A stretch of 10,245 nt of DNA from Pseudomonadota bacterium (GTDB lineage Bacteria > Pseudomonadota > Alphaproteobacteria > Sphingomonadales > Sphingomonadaceae): assembly GCA_023413015.1 (NCBI GenBank), contig JAEZQR010000051.1:1-10245 (forward strand), written 5' to 3'. Shown piece after piece: positions 1-6,103 of this stretch. Under the pieces are notes generated by a model, which had not been told where the DNA came from, made no database searches, and worked only from the letters and a program-made list of their open reading frames with translations. The translations under genes and the position numbers were made by a program. Position 1 is the first letter of the stretch. Each line of letters opens with the position of its first letter.

Positions 1-289
1 TCCGACATCCAGTCGATCGAGTTGGGCCTCGACTTGGCGACGGATGATCTGAAATGCGTCCTCGTCCTCGACAAGCAGCGACCAGAGGCGAAGGGCGAAC
101 AGTGACGCGTTCTGGTGGAGGAGGCCATGAGTGCAGGTACAGGCCAGAGATGTCGTCGGGCAGGGCCCGAACCATTCGCGAGCCGATGAACCGGACCGAA
201 ACGGCCGCCTCAGTGTCACCTTGGGTTTCTGGAAGTTCAACTGGACGGTTGGCCGATCGCTTGCCGAACAGCCACTGCATACGCCCCAT
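1..289 (-). pseudogene. Partial gene of unknown function, probable frameshift, 3' end outside the window
   Basis: I do not recognise this family. The proposed start is the ATG at 289-287, with a GAGG Shine-Dalgarno match (complement of 296-299) 6 bases upstream; a second ATG at 280 is in frame. From 289 the frame reads as a plausible soluble protein for about 53 codons (start MGRMQWLFGKR, later SRMVRALPDDISGLYLH). Below about position 130 the same frame turns proline- and arginine-rich with about 30% GC at third codon positions by hand count. The frame one base over (129 to 1) becomes protein-like, with GLLHQNASLFALRLWSLL followed by VEDEDAFQIIRRQVEAQLDR and about 70% GC3. This fits a one-base insertion, or a sequencing error, near 127-132. 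Neither frame meets a stop before the window edge, so the full length is unknown. It could be an intact gene with an assembly error rather than a true pseudogene. Confidence 0.5.
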
Positions 290-351
290 CGACGACCTCA
301 AGCGGCAGTGAGGGCGTCCATTGGCACCGACATAATACGCCTCTGAGCCAC

Positions 352-434
352 CGAGGCATAAGCTGTCAATTTCTGACATCTTCAGAAACTGACCAAAAAT
401 CAATTGGTTATAGGCGCCGACAGCTTATGGCTCG
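352..434. repeat. 83-bp folded inverted-repeat element between rnhA and the edge gene
   Basis: Two 16-bp arms at 352-367 and 419-434 are inverted copies with one mismatch (15/16); the perfect core is CATAAGCTGTC / GACAGCTTATG. Inside lie two further perfect inverted repeats: TTTCTGA / TCAGAAA at 370-376 and 382-388, and ACCAA / TTGGT at 392-396 and 404-408. A single strand could therefore fold into an outer stem closing a three-way junction with two hairpin arms. The interior is AT-rich compared with the window. The right arm ends 3 bp from the rnhA stop. I see no target-site duplication and no transposase. It could be a MITE-like insertion, a small structured RNA, or the 3' structure of the ispH-thrB-rnhA transcript. 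The rest of the gap (290-351, 435-436) holds only the putative ribosome-binding site of the edge gene. Confidence 0.55.
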
Positions 435-436
435 CC

Positions 437-886
437 TTACAAGGTCCGCATCGCCTCGATTGCGGCGTTGGCGAGCTCGTCGGCGCGTTCGTTCTCGGGG
501 TGGCCGTTGTGGCCCTTCACCCATTTCCAGTCGATCTTGTGCGGCCGGGCCGCCTCGATCAGTGCCTGCCACAGCTCGGCGTTCTTCACTGGCTTCTTGT
601 CGGCGGTGCGCCAGCCGTTGCGCTGCCAGCCGTGAATCCACTTGGTGATGCCGTCCATGACGTACTTGCTGTCGGTGGACAGCTCGACGCGGCAGGGCTT
701 CTTGAGCGCCCGCAGCGCCATGATGGCGGCCATCAGCTCCATGCGGTTGTTGGTGGTGGCGGACTCGGCGCCCGATAGCTCGCGCTCGCGCGCGCCCTGG
801 CGCAGGATCGCACCCCAGCCGCCGGGGCCCGGATTGCCCTTGCAGGCGCCATCGGTGGCGATTTCGACGAAAGGAAGTTCGGTCAT
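437..886 (-). CDS. rnhA: Ribonuclease HI
   Basis: This gene encodes RNase HI, a cytoplasmic endonuclease that cuts the RNA strand of RNA-DNA hybrids such as R-loops and Okazaki primers. The 149-residue product has the usual length of the bacterial enzyme. The metal-binding carboxylates of the family are all visible: Asp12 in ATDGACKGNPGPGGWG, Glu50 in NNRMELMAAI, Asp72 in STDSKYV and Asp136 in ENERADELAN. The catalytic-loop histidine is His126 in WVKGHNGHP. The chosen start, MTELPFVEIATDG, gives a normal N-terminus. A longer in-frame extension to 1015 would run through thrB and looks like out-of-frame translation. The start overlaps the thrB stop by an ATGA, so translation is probably coupled. 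It is the last gene of the ispH-thrB-rnhA operon. Confidence 0.97.
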   Translation of the reverse strand: MTELPFVEIATDGACKGNPGPGGWGAILRQGARERELSGAESATTNNRMELMAAIMALRALKKPCRVELSTDSKYVMDGITKWIHGWQRNGWRTADKKPVKNAELWQALIEAARPHKIDWKWVKGHNGHPENERADELANAAIEAMRTL

Positions 887-1821
887 CGGTTCTGGTAGTG
901 CCGGAGACGGCGCAGATAGGCGAGGGGGTCCTTGCGCGTCACCAGTGCATCGGCAGGCGTGTTGAGCCAGTCGTAGGTGCGCGTCAGCAGGAAGCGCAGG
1001 CAGGCGCCGCGGCACAGGATCGGCAACGCCGCCTGCTCCGCGGGCGTCAGGCCGTGCCCCGCCACATAGCCCTCGTCGAGTGCCGCCGCGCGCTCGGCAT
1101 GATGCATGGCCCCGTCGTCGCTGAACGCCCAGGACGTGTGCATCACGGCGAGGTCGTAGGCGCGGATATCGGTGCAGGCGAAGTAGAAGTCGATCAGTCC
1201 CGTCACCCGAGTGCCCTGTACCAGCACATTGTCGGGGAACAGGTCGGCATGGATCGTCGTGCGGTCGAGCGCGCGCGGCCAGCGGGCTTCGAGATAGGCC
1301 AACTCGTCTTCGATCGCGTCGCCCAGTCCGGCTTGGATCTCATCCGCGCGACCGGCGCAGGCGTCGGTGAGGCGCCGCCAGCCGGCCAGGCTCAGATCGT
1401 TTTCGCGGATCGGCGTGAAGTCGCGCACGGCGACGTGCATTCGCCCCATCGCCTCGGCGGTCGCACGGCAGTGCGCCGGCGTCGGCTCGGACAGCGAGAC
1501 GCCGGGCAGGAATTCGATCAGGCAAGTGGGGCGACCCTGCAGGACCTGGAGCGCCTGGCCTTCGCGATCGGTGATCGGCCGCGGCACCGGCAGGTGTCGG
1601 TCGGCGAGGTGCGTCTTGAGCGCGAGGAAATAGGGCAAGTCGGCCTCGCTGACCCGCCGCTCGTAGAGCGTCAGGATGAAGCGGCCACGGCTCGTCTCGA
1701 CGAAATAGTTTGAATTCTCGACACCTCCGGCGATGCCCTTGGCGCTGACGAGCGTTCCGACGTCGTAACGCTCCAGGAAGCGCTCGAGCGCTTCGGCCGG
1801 CACCTGCGTATAGACCGCCAT
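883..1821 (-). CDS. thrB: Homoserine kinase, type II (choline kinase/APH fold)
   Basis: The product probably phosphorylates L-homoserine to O-phosphohomoserine with ATP, the step before threonine synthase. The 312-residue protein belongs to the alternative homoserine kinase family with a choline kinase/aminoglycoside phosphotransferase fold, not the GHMP kinase family of E. coli ThrB. Visible motifs are the start MAVYTQVPAEALERFL, the nucleotide-loop-like segment GGVENSNYFVET at 32-43, the catalytic-loop motif HADLFPDN at 191-198 and the metal-binding segment LIDFYFAC at 209-216. The length is typical. The gene starts 3 bp after the ispH stop and its own stop overlaps the rnhA start (ATGA), so the three genes are very likely one transcript. 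The exact substrate rests on family resemblance; related kinases of this fold use other small alcohols. Confidence 0.93.
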   Translation of the reverse strand: MAVYTQVPAEALERFLERYDVGTLVSAKGIAGGVENSNYFVETSRGRFILTLYERRVSEADLPYFLALKTHLADRHLPVPRPITDREGQALQVLQGRPTCLIEFLPGVSLSEPTPAHCRATAEAMGRMHVAVRDFTPIRENDLSLAGWRRLTDACAGRADEIQAGLGDAIEDELAYLEARWPRALDRTTIHADLFPDNVLVQGTRVTGLIDFYFACTDIRAYDLAVMHTSWAFSDDGAMHHAERAAALDEGYVAGHGLTPAEQAALPILCRGACLRFLLTRTYDWLNTPADALVTRKDPLAYLRRLRHYQNR

Positions 1822-1824
1822 CGC

Positions 1825-2793
1825 TCAGGCGAGCGCGCGCGGCAGCTTGAACACGATGTCTTCGGACGCGGTGCGGACTTCCTCGACGCTGACGTCGAAG
1901 CGCTCGCGCAGCCGGTCGAGCAGTTCCTGCACCAGATCCTCGGGCGCCGACGCGCCGGCAGTGATGCCGAGCGTCGAGATCTTCTCCAGCCAACGCCAGT
2001 CGAGGTCGCTCGCGCGCTGGATCAGCGTGCCGCAGGCGCCGTGGCGGTCGGCGACCTCGACGAGGCGCAGCGAATTCGACGACTTGGGCGAACCGAGCAC
2101 CAGCACCAGTTCGGCCTGCTCCGCGATCGCCTTGACCGCGGCCTGGCGGTTGGAGGTCGCGTAGCAGATGTCCTCGCCCTTGGGGCCGACCAGATCGGGG
2201 AAGCGCGCCTGGAGGGTCGCCAGGATGTCGCGGGTGTCGTCCACCGACAGCGTCGTCTGCGTCAGGAAGCCGAGCGGGCCTTCCGGCGGCTGGACGGTGC
2301 GCGCGTCCTCGACGGTCTCGACCAGCGTCATCGATCCTTCCGGCACCTGGCCGAAGGTGCCGATCACTTCCGGATGGCGCGCATGGCCGACGAACAGGAT
2401 GTGCCGGCCCTGGTCGACGAAGCGTTCGGCCTGGCGGTGGACCTTGGACACGAGCGGGCAGGTGGCGTCGATATAGTCGAGCCCGCGCGCCTCGGCGTTC
2501 GCCGGCACGACCTTCGGCACCCCGTGCGCGGAGAAGATGACTGGCACCTCATCTGGCACCTCATCAAGTTCCTCCACGAACACCGCCCCCTTCGCCCGAA
2601 GGCTGTCGACGACGAACTTGTTGTGCACGATCTCGTGGCGGACATAGACCGGCGCGCCGTACTTCTCGAGCGCGAGCTCGACGATGCGGATCGCGCGGTC
2701 GACGCCGGCGCAGAAGCCGCGCGGTGCCGCGATCAGGACGCGGAGCTTCGGCTTGGTTTCGCCTGAGGTCTCGAGGGTCGGGGCGGTCGCCAT
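1825..2793 (-). CDS. ispH: 4-hydroxy-3-methylbut-2-enyl diphosphate reductase
   Basis: IspH (LytB) is the iron-sulfur enzyme that makes isopentenyl and dimethylallyl diphosphate from HMBPP, the last step of the MEP isoprenoid pathway. The 322-residue product has the three cluster-ligating cysteines: Cys28 in PRGFCAGV, Cys112 in DATCPLVSKVH and Cys210 in EDICYATSNRQ. Substrate-pocket motifs are also present: RHEIVHN at 52-58, FSAHGVP at 87-93, GHARHPE at 136-142, TQTTLS at 178-183 and GSPKSSNS at 234-241. An N-terminal extension of about 16 residues precedes the core, as is common in alphaproteobacterial versions. I see no strong Shine-Dalgarno before the ATG at 2793. It is the first gene of the operon with thrB and rnhA. 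Residues around 77-84 are encoded by a perfect 12-bp tandem repeat (DEVPDEVP). Confidence 0.97.
   Translation of the reverse strand: MATAPTLETSGETKPKLRVLIAAPRGFCAGVDRAIRIVELALEKYGAPVYVRHEIVHNKFVVDSLRAKGAVFVEELDEVPDEVPVIFSAHGVPKVVPANAEARGLDYIDATCPLVSKVHRQAERFVDQGRHILFVGHARHPEVIGTFGQVPEGSMTLVETVEDARTVQPPEGPLGFLTQTTLSVDDTRDILATLQARFPDLVGPKGEDICYATSNRQAAVKAIAEQAELVLVLGSPKSSNSLRLVEVADRHGACGTLIQRASDLDWRWLEKISTLGITAGASAPEDLVQELLDRLRERFDVSVEEVRTASEDIVFKLPRALA
2541..2564. repeat. Perfect 12-bp tandem duplication inside ispH
   Basis: The 12-mer CTGGCACCTCAT occurs twice back to back, at 2541-2552 and 2553-2564. On the coding (minus) strand it encodes the repeated tetrapeptide DEVP just before the VIFSAHG motif. 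The distance from the preceding segment to SAHG looks normal for the family, so this probably reflects sequence convergence rather than a recent insertion. Confidence 0.8.
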
Positions 2794-2815
2794 GTCGCGG
2801 TGTCTACGCGATTGC

Positions 2816-2844
2816 TTGTGCCTGCGGAACCCGGAACCTATAAC
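2816..2844 (+). promoter_or_regulatory. Putative sigma70-type promoter for the lipoprotein gene
   Basis: A -35-like TTGTGC (2816-2821) and a -10-like TATAAC (2839-2844) are separated by 17 bp, the preferred spacing. They lie in the divergent intergenic region between ispH and the lipoprotein gene. Transcription would start near 2851 and leave a leader of about 38 bases before the GTG at 2889. It is recognised by eye only. I could not find an equally good promoter for ispH in the opposite direction. Confidence 0.4.
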
Positions 2845-2888
2845 GACGCGACACTTAGCGCCTTTCTCGCAATCGGGGTGGTTACCGC

Positions 2889-3515
2889 GTGCTCAAACAG
2901 CTTGGCCTGATCTTCCTCGCCGGTACGGCGCTCGCCGCCTGCGCGAACCGTGGCGGCGATCCGCTCCGCGTGACCCGCTCCGCCTGCCCGGCCGTCGCGG
3001 TGCTCCAGCACGCCGGCACCGTCACCCTATTCTCGCCGCCGACCAGCCGCGACGCCGATGCGATCGACGTGACCGCGACGATCACCAACGTGCGCGGCAC
3101 CTGCGGCGAGGTGGGCGACCGCATCACCACCTCGGCGACCTTCGATGTGCAGGCGCAGCGCGCCAACGCGTCCGGCGCGCGCGATGTTACGCTGCCGTTT
3201 TTCGCCGCCGTGGTGCAGGGCGGCGACCAACTCGTTGCCAAGCAAGAGGGCAGCGTGACGCTGCATTTCGCCGACGGGCAGGTGCGCGCGCAGGCGTCCG
3301 CCGCCTCGCAGGCGCAGGTGAGCCGGGCCGCCGCGACGCTGCCCGAGAACATCCGCGAGAAAATCACCCGCAAGCGCAAGCCGGGTGATCCCGACGCCGC
3401 GGTCGATCCGCTCGCCGATCCCGAGGTGCGCACGGCGGTGCGCGCCGCCACCTTCGAGGTGCTGCTCGGCTTTCAGCTCGACGACGCGGGCCTCGCCTAC
3501 AACGCCACCAAGTAG
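2889..3515 (+). CDS. Predicted lipoprotein of unknown function
   Basis: I do not recognise the family. The 208-residue product begins with a short lipoprotein signal: MLK, a hydrophobic stretch (LGLIFLAGTALAA) and a lipobox Leu15-Ala16-Ala17-Cys18, so the mature protein should be lipid-anchored at Cys18 after signal peptidase II cleavage. The residue after the cysteine is Ala rather than Asp, which would favour outer-membrane sorting under the E. coli rule. The mature part has no other membrane segment; two further cysteines (in RSACPAV and RGTCGEV) could form a disulfide. A basic patch (KITRKRKPGDPD) and an acidic C-terminal third follow. The GTG start at 2889 places the signal peptide correctly. 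The gene is divergent from ispH and 122 bp upstream of the gcvT start; I see no convincing terminator before the glycine riboswitch, so some read-through is possible. Confidence 0.85.
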   Translation: MLKQLGLIFLAGTALAACANRGGDPLRVTRSACPAVAVLQHAGTVTLFSPPTSRDADAIDVTATITNVRGTCGEVGDRITTSATFDVQAQRANASGARDVTLPFFAAVVQGGDQLVAKQEGSVTLHFADGQVRAQASAASQAQVSRAAATLPENIREKITRKRKPGDPDAAVDPLADPEVRTAVRAATFEVLLGFQLDDAGLAYNATK

Positions 3516-3577
3516 TCTCGGCCGCGCTTTTGGCGCGTGACTCGCGGGCGGGCTTCCCGTAAACGTCGCTTCGCCGT

Positions 3578-3591
3578 CGAGGCTTGCCTCG
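3578..3591 (+). other. Small hairpin just upstream of the first glycine aptamer
   Basis: CGAGGC (3578-3583) and GCCTCG (3586-3591) are perfect complements separated by two bases, giving in practice a 5-bp stem with a tetraloop. It sits in the leader about 5 bases before the first aptamer stem. It has no T-run after it, so it is not a standard intrinsic terminator. The remainder of 3516-3590 shows GC-rich short palindromes but no promoter I could defend for the gcv operon. Confidence 0.35.
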
Positions 3592-3594
3592 GCA

Positions 3595-3785
3595 CGCGCG
3601 CGGGAGAGTGTGGCGACAGCCACCGCCGAAGGAGCAACCGCCCCCGGAATCTCTCAGGCCCCAGGACCGCGCGGGTGCATCAGCGGCGATCTGGAAAGCG
3701 AGCTGTCGTGCCGATGGCTCCACCGAAGGGGTAAGCGCTGGTCCGCCGGTGCGAAAGCTCTCAGGTTCCGTGACAGACAGGGGGC
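3595..3785 (+). promoter_or_regulatory. Tandem glycine riboswitch (two aptamers) upstream of gcvT
   Basis: The leader contains two successive glycine aptamers. The first (about 3595-3675) has a closing stem CGCGCGG / CCGCGCG at 3597-3603 and 3667-3673, then GGGAGAG, the conserved GCCGAAGGAGCAA at 3625-3637 and CTCTCAGG at 3651-3658. The second (about 3688-3785) has CTGGAAAGCG, ACCGAAGGGGTAAG at 3722-3735, CTCTCAGG at 3758-3765 and a GACAGACAGGG 3' flank. The linker between them is only about 14 bases, as in known tandem glycine riboswitches, where such glycine-sensing leaders usually switch on glycine cleavage genes. Position immediately before gcvT fits this. The regulatory outcome here (ON with glycine) is inferred from the family and from the alternative helix described separately. 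Confidence 0.95.
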
Positions 3786-3831
3786 AAGTCGCCGGTAGCG
3801 CGGGGCTGCCGGTGTGCGTCTGTCGACGGAG
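3768..3831 (+). promoter_or_regulatory. Expression platform: hairpin and alternative helix covering the gcvT ribosome-binding site
   Basis: Bases 3768-3778 (CCGTGACAGAC), the 3' strand of aptamer 2, are complementary to 3818-3829 (GTCTGTCGACGG), giving 11 pairs with one bulged G at 3825. The far end of this helix takes up the first two bases of the GGAG Shine-Dalgarno (3828-3831). Between the two strands lies a 9-bp hairpin, GCCGGTAGC at 3791-3799 with GCTGCCGGT at 3805-3813 (two G-U pairs, 5-base loop). Four of the bases (3774-3777) also form the aptamer 2 closing stem with TCTG at 3690-3693, so the two states exclude each other. No U-run follows either hairpin, which argues for control of translation rather than intrinsic termination. 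Pairing was found by eye, without energy calculation. Confidence 0.6.
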
Positions 3832-3837
3832 CTGCAC

Positions 3838-4953
3838 ATGGCCGACACGGCCGAGACTCTCGAACTTCTCCCCCTCGATTCGCTGCACCGCGAGCTCGGC
3901 GCACGGATGGTGCCGTTCGCCGGCTATTCGATGCCGATCCAGTATGAGGGTATCATCGCCGAACACCAGTTGACGCGGCAGAGCGCCGGCCTGTTCGACG
4001 TATCGCACATGGGCCAGATCCTGTTCGACCTTGATGCCGACAAGGCGCTCGAGGCGCTGCTTCCCGGCGACATCACCGGCCTCGGGGTCGGCGTGCTGCG
4101 CTATTCGATGCTGCTCAACGATCAGGGCGGCATCCTCGACGACCTGATGGTCACGCGGCGCGAGCACGACCTCTACATGGTGGTGAATGGCGCCACCAAG
4201 CATGACGACATCGCCCATATGAAGGCAAAACTGCCGGCCGGCACGCACATCGAGTATCGCCCGGACTGGGCGCTGCTCGCGCTGCAGGGGCCGAAGGCGG
4301 TCGAGGTGCTGGAGCAACTCGCTCCCGGCGTGGCCGGGCTGTCCTTCATGCGCGCCGGCGCGTTCACGATCGACGGCGTGCCCGCCTGGGTCAGTCGTTC
4401 GGGCTATACTGGCGAGGACGGCTACGAGATTTCGATCCCGGCGGCCGACGCTGAGAAGATCGCCCGCCTGCTGTTGACGCAGCCGGAGGTGAAACCGATC
4501 GGCCTCGGCGCGCGTGATTCGCTGCGCCTCGAAGCCGGCCTGCCGCTCTACGGTCACGACCTTACGCCCGACATCACGCCGGTCGAGGCGGCGCTGTCGT
4601 TCGCGATCTCGAAGCGCCGCAAGGCCGAAGGCGGCTTTCCGGGCGCCGAGCGCATCCTTGATCAGCTGTCAAACGGCGCCGCACGCAAGCGCGTCGGTCT
4701 GCGGATCGACGGCCGCCAGCCGGTGCGCGAGGGCGCGACCGTTGTCGTGGATGGCGCCCCAGTCGGCATGGTGACGAGCGGTGGGCATGGCCCTGCACTC
4801 AACGCACCGATCGCGATGGCCTATGTGCCGACGACGATGGCGCAGGACGGCACGCGCCTTCAGGTCGAGGTGCGCGGCCGCCTGCTCGACGCCACCGTCG
4901 TACCGATGCCTTTCTTTCCCAAAAACTACGTCCGTCAGGGAGCCAAAGCATGA
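3838..4953 (+). CDS. gcvT: Glycine cleavage system T protein (aminomethyltransferase)
   Basis: GcvT takes the aminomethyl group from lipoylated H protein, releases ammonia and forms 5,10-methylene-tetrahydrofolate. The 371-residue product has normal length. Family motifs are FAGYSMPIQYEG at 27-38, GLFDVSHMGQ at 51-60, GGILDDLMV at 97-105 (the acidic pair of the folate site), SGYTGEDGYEI at 188-198 and ARDSLRLEAGLPLYGHDL at 225-242; the C-terminal barrel ends with PFFPKNYVR. I chose the ATG at 3838 because GGAG at 3828-3831 sits 6 bases upstream; a GTG at 3814 would add eight residues but lies inside the riboswitch hairpin. It is the first gene of the operon and its stop overlaps the gcvH start (ATGA). 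Expression is probably glycine-controlled through the leader. Confidence 0.97.
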   Translation: MADTAETLELLPLDSLHRELGARMVPFAGYSMPIQYEGIIAEHQLTRQSAGLFDVSHMGQILFDLDADKALEALLPGDITGLGVGVLRYSMLLNDQGGILDDLMVTRREHDLYMVVNGATKHDDIAHMKAKLPAGTHIEYRPDWALLALQGPKAVEVLEQLAPGVAGLSFMRAGAFTIDGVPAWVSRSGYTGEDGYEISIPAADAEKIARLLLTQPEVKPIGLGARDSLRLEAGLPLYGHDLTPDITPVEAALSFAISKRRKAEGGFPGAERILDQLSNGAARKRVGLRIDGRQPVREGATVVVDGAPVGMVTSGGHGPALNAPIAMAYVPTTMAQDGTRLQVEVRGRLLDATVVPMPFFPKNYVRQGAKA

Positions 4954-5321
4954 AGCTCTACTTCACCAAGGATCACGAGTGGGTACGCGTCGAAGGTAAC
5001 GTCGCCACGGTCGGCATCACCGACTATGCGCAGAGCCAGCTCGGCGACGTCGTGTTCGTCGAGAACCCGCCGGTCGGCGCACCGCTCGCCCAGGGCAAGG
5101 AAGCCGCGGTGGTCGAATCGGTGAAGGCGGCCTCCGAGGTCTATGCGCCGATCACCGGCGAGGTCACCGAGGTGAACCCGGACCTCGAAGGCGATCCGTC
5201 GCTGGTCAACACCGCGCCCGAGGCGTCGGGCTGGTTCTTCAAGATGACCGTTCAGGACGAAGGGCAGCTCGCCGCGCTCATGGATGAGGCCGCCTACCGC
5301 GACTACGTCAAGGAGCTCTGA
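4950..5321 (+). CDS. gcvH: Glycine cleavage system H protein (lipoyl carrier)
   Basis: GcvH is the small lipoylated carrier that shuttles the aminomethyl intermediate between the P, T and L proteins. The 123-residue product is of typical length. It starts MKLYFTKDHEWVRVEG and carries the lipoylation site VVESVKAASEVYAPITGEV, with Lys59 the expected modified residue. The C-terminal GWFFKMTVQD and LMDEAAYRDYVKEL are also standard. The ATG overlaps the gcvT stop by four bases, and a GGGAG sequence lies in the last codons of gcvT as ribosome-binding site. Lipoate attachment needs enzymes encoded elsewhere, and Lpd (the L protein) is not in this window. Confidence 0.98.
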   Translation: MKLYFTKDHEWVRVEGNVATVGITDYAQSQLGDVVFVENPPVGAPLAQGKEAAVVESVKAASEVYAPITGEVTEVNPDLEGDPSLVNTAPEASGWFFKMTVQDEGQLAALMDEAAYRDYVKEL

Positions 5322-5329
5322 GCCGTCCG

Positions 5330-6097
5330 ATGACCGGCAGCCAAGGTCATAGCTGGGACCCCACCGCCTACGCCGCGCACGCGAGCTTCGTGCCGGCGCT
5401 GGGCGCGCCGGTCGTCGATCTGTTCGCGCCCCGGCAAGGCGAACGTATCCTCGACCTCGGCTGCGGCGATGGCGCGCTGACCGTCAAGCTCGTCGAGGCG
5501 GGCGCCGAGGTCGTGGGCGTCGATGCCGACAAGGCGATGATCGCGGCCGCGCAGGAGCGGGGGCTCGACGCCCGGCTGATGGACGGCCGCGCGCTCGACT
5601 TCGCGGCCGAGTTCGATGCGGTGTTCTCCAACGCTGCGCTGCACTGGATGTCGCCGGTCAGCCGCGTCGTCGAAGGCGTCTATCGGGCGCTCAAGCCCGG
5701 CGGCCGTTTCGTCGGCGAATTCGGGGGGCACGGCAACGTCGCCGCGATCCGCGCCGCACTGCGCGGCGTGCTGATGGCGCGCGGCTATCGCGTGCCATCC
5801 ACCGAGGACAGCTATTATCCGACGTCGGCGGAATTCCGCGCCCTCCTCGAAGGTGCGGGCTTCGTCGTCGATCGCGCCGACCTCATCCCGCGCCCGACGC
5901 CGATCCCGTCCGGCATGAGCGCGTGGCTCTACACCTTCCGCGGCGGCTTCATCGAGGCGGCTGGCGTGCCGGCGTCGGAGCTGGCGCAGGTCATCGAGGA
6001 TACCCGCGCGCTGCTGCGGCCGATCCTCGCCGACGAGGCGGGCAACTGGACAGCCGATTATGTGCGGATGCGGTTCGCCGCCCGCAAACCGGAGTAG
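5330..6097 (+). CDS. Class I SAM-dependent methyltransferase inside the gcv operon
   Basis: The 255-residue product is a Rossmann-fold methyltransferase resembling the trans-aconitate methyltransferase (Tam)-like group. SAM-binding motif I is LDLGCGDGALT at 41-51, the acidic ribose-binding strand end is VVGVDADKAM at 61-70, and the motif IV-like segment is FDAVFSNAALHWM at 95-107, followed by LKPGGRFVGEFGG. The start MTGSQGHSWDPTAYAAHASF matches the N-terminal cap of this group. Substrate is unknown. It lies 8 bp after gcvH and 6 bp before gcvPA on the same strand, so it is very probably co-transcribed under the glycine riboswitch. A link to one-carbon flow (methylene-THF to SAM) is possible but inferred only from position. 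I see no strong Shine-Dalgarno; a GGAG at 5312-5315 is 14 bases upstream, so translation may depend on gcvH. Confidence 0.92.
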   Translation: MTGSQGHSWDPTAYAAHASFVPALGAPVVDLFAPRQGERILDLGCGDGALTVKLVEAGAEVVGVDADKAMIAAAQERGLDARLMDGRALDFAAEFDAVFSNAALHWMSPVSRVVEGVYRALKPGGRFVGEFGGHGNVAAIRAALRGVLMARGYRVPSTEDSYYPTSAEFRALLEGAGFVVDRADLIPRPTPIPSGMSAWLYTFRGGFIEAAGVPASELAQVIEDTRALLRPILADEAGNWTADYVRMRFAARKPE

Positions 6098-6103
6098 AAT
6101 AGG

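Noticed and set aside
54..346. Plus-strand open frames at the left edge
   Set aside because: They are Arg-rich or irregular and overlap the better-supported minus-strand frames; a 20-codon frame from 127 with GGAGGAGG upstream is too short to support.
352..434. Folded element as an integron attC site
   Set aside because: The arms lack the conserved attC core boxes (RYYYAAC and GTTRRRY in the right places), and no cassette or integrase is nearby.
887..1015. N-terminal extension of rnhA to 1015
   Set aside because: The extra 43 residues are Pro/Arg-rich out-of-frame translation of thrB, and RNase HI normally starts at the MTELPFVEIATDG position.
3791..3813. Riboswitch hairpin as an intrinsic terminator
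   Set aside because: The 9-bp stem is followed by GTGCGTCTG, with no U-run, so a standard intrinsic terminator is not supported.
3814..3837. GTG at 3814 as start of gcvT
   Set aside because: It lies against the riboswitch hairpin with no suitable ribosome-binding site; GGAG at 3828-3831 fits the ATG at 3838.
3364..4557. Long open frame on the minus strand opposite gcvT
   Set aside because: It covers the antisense of the lipoprotein end, the riboswitch and gcvT; composition is typical of antisense frames in GC-rich DNA and no domain is recognisable.
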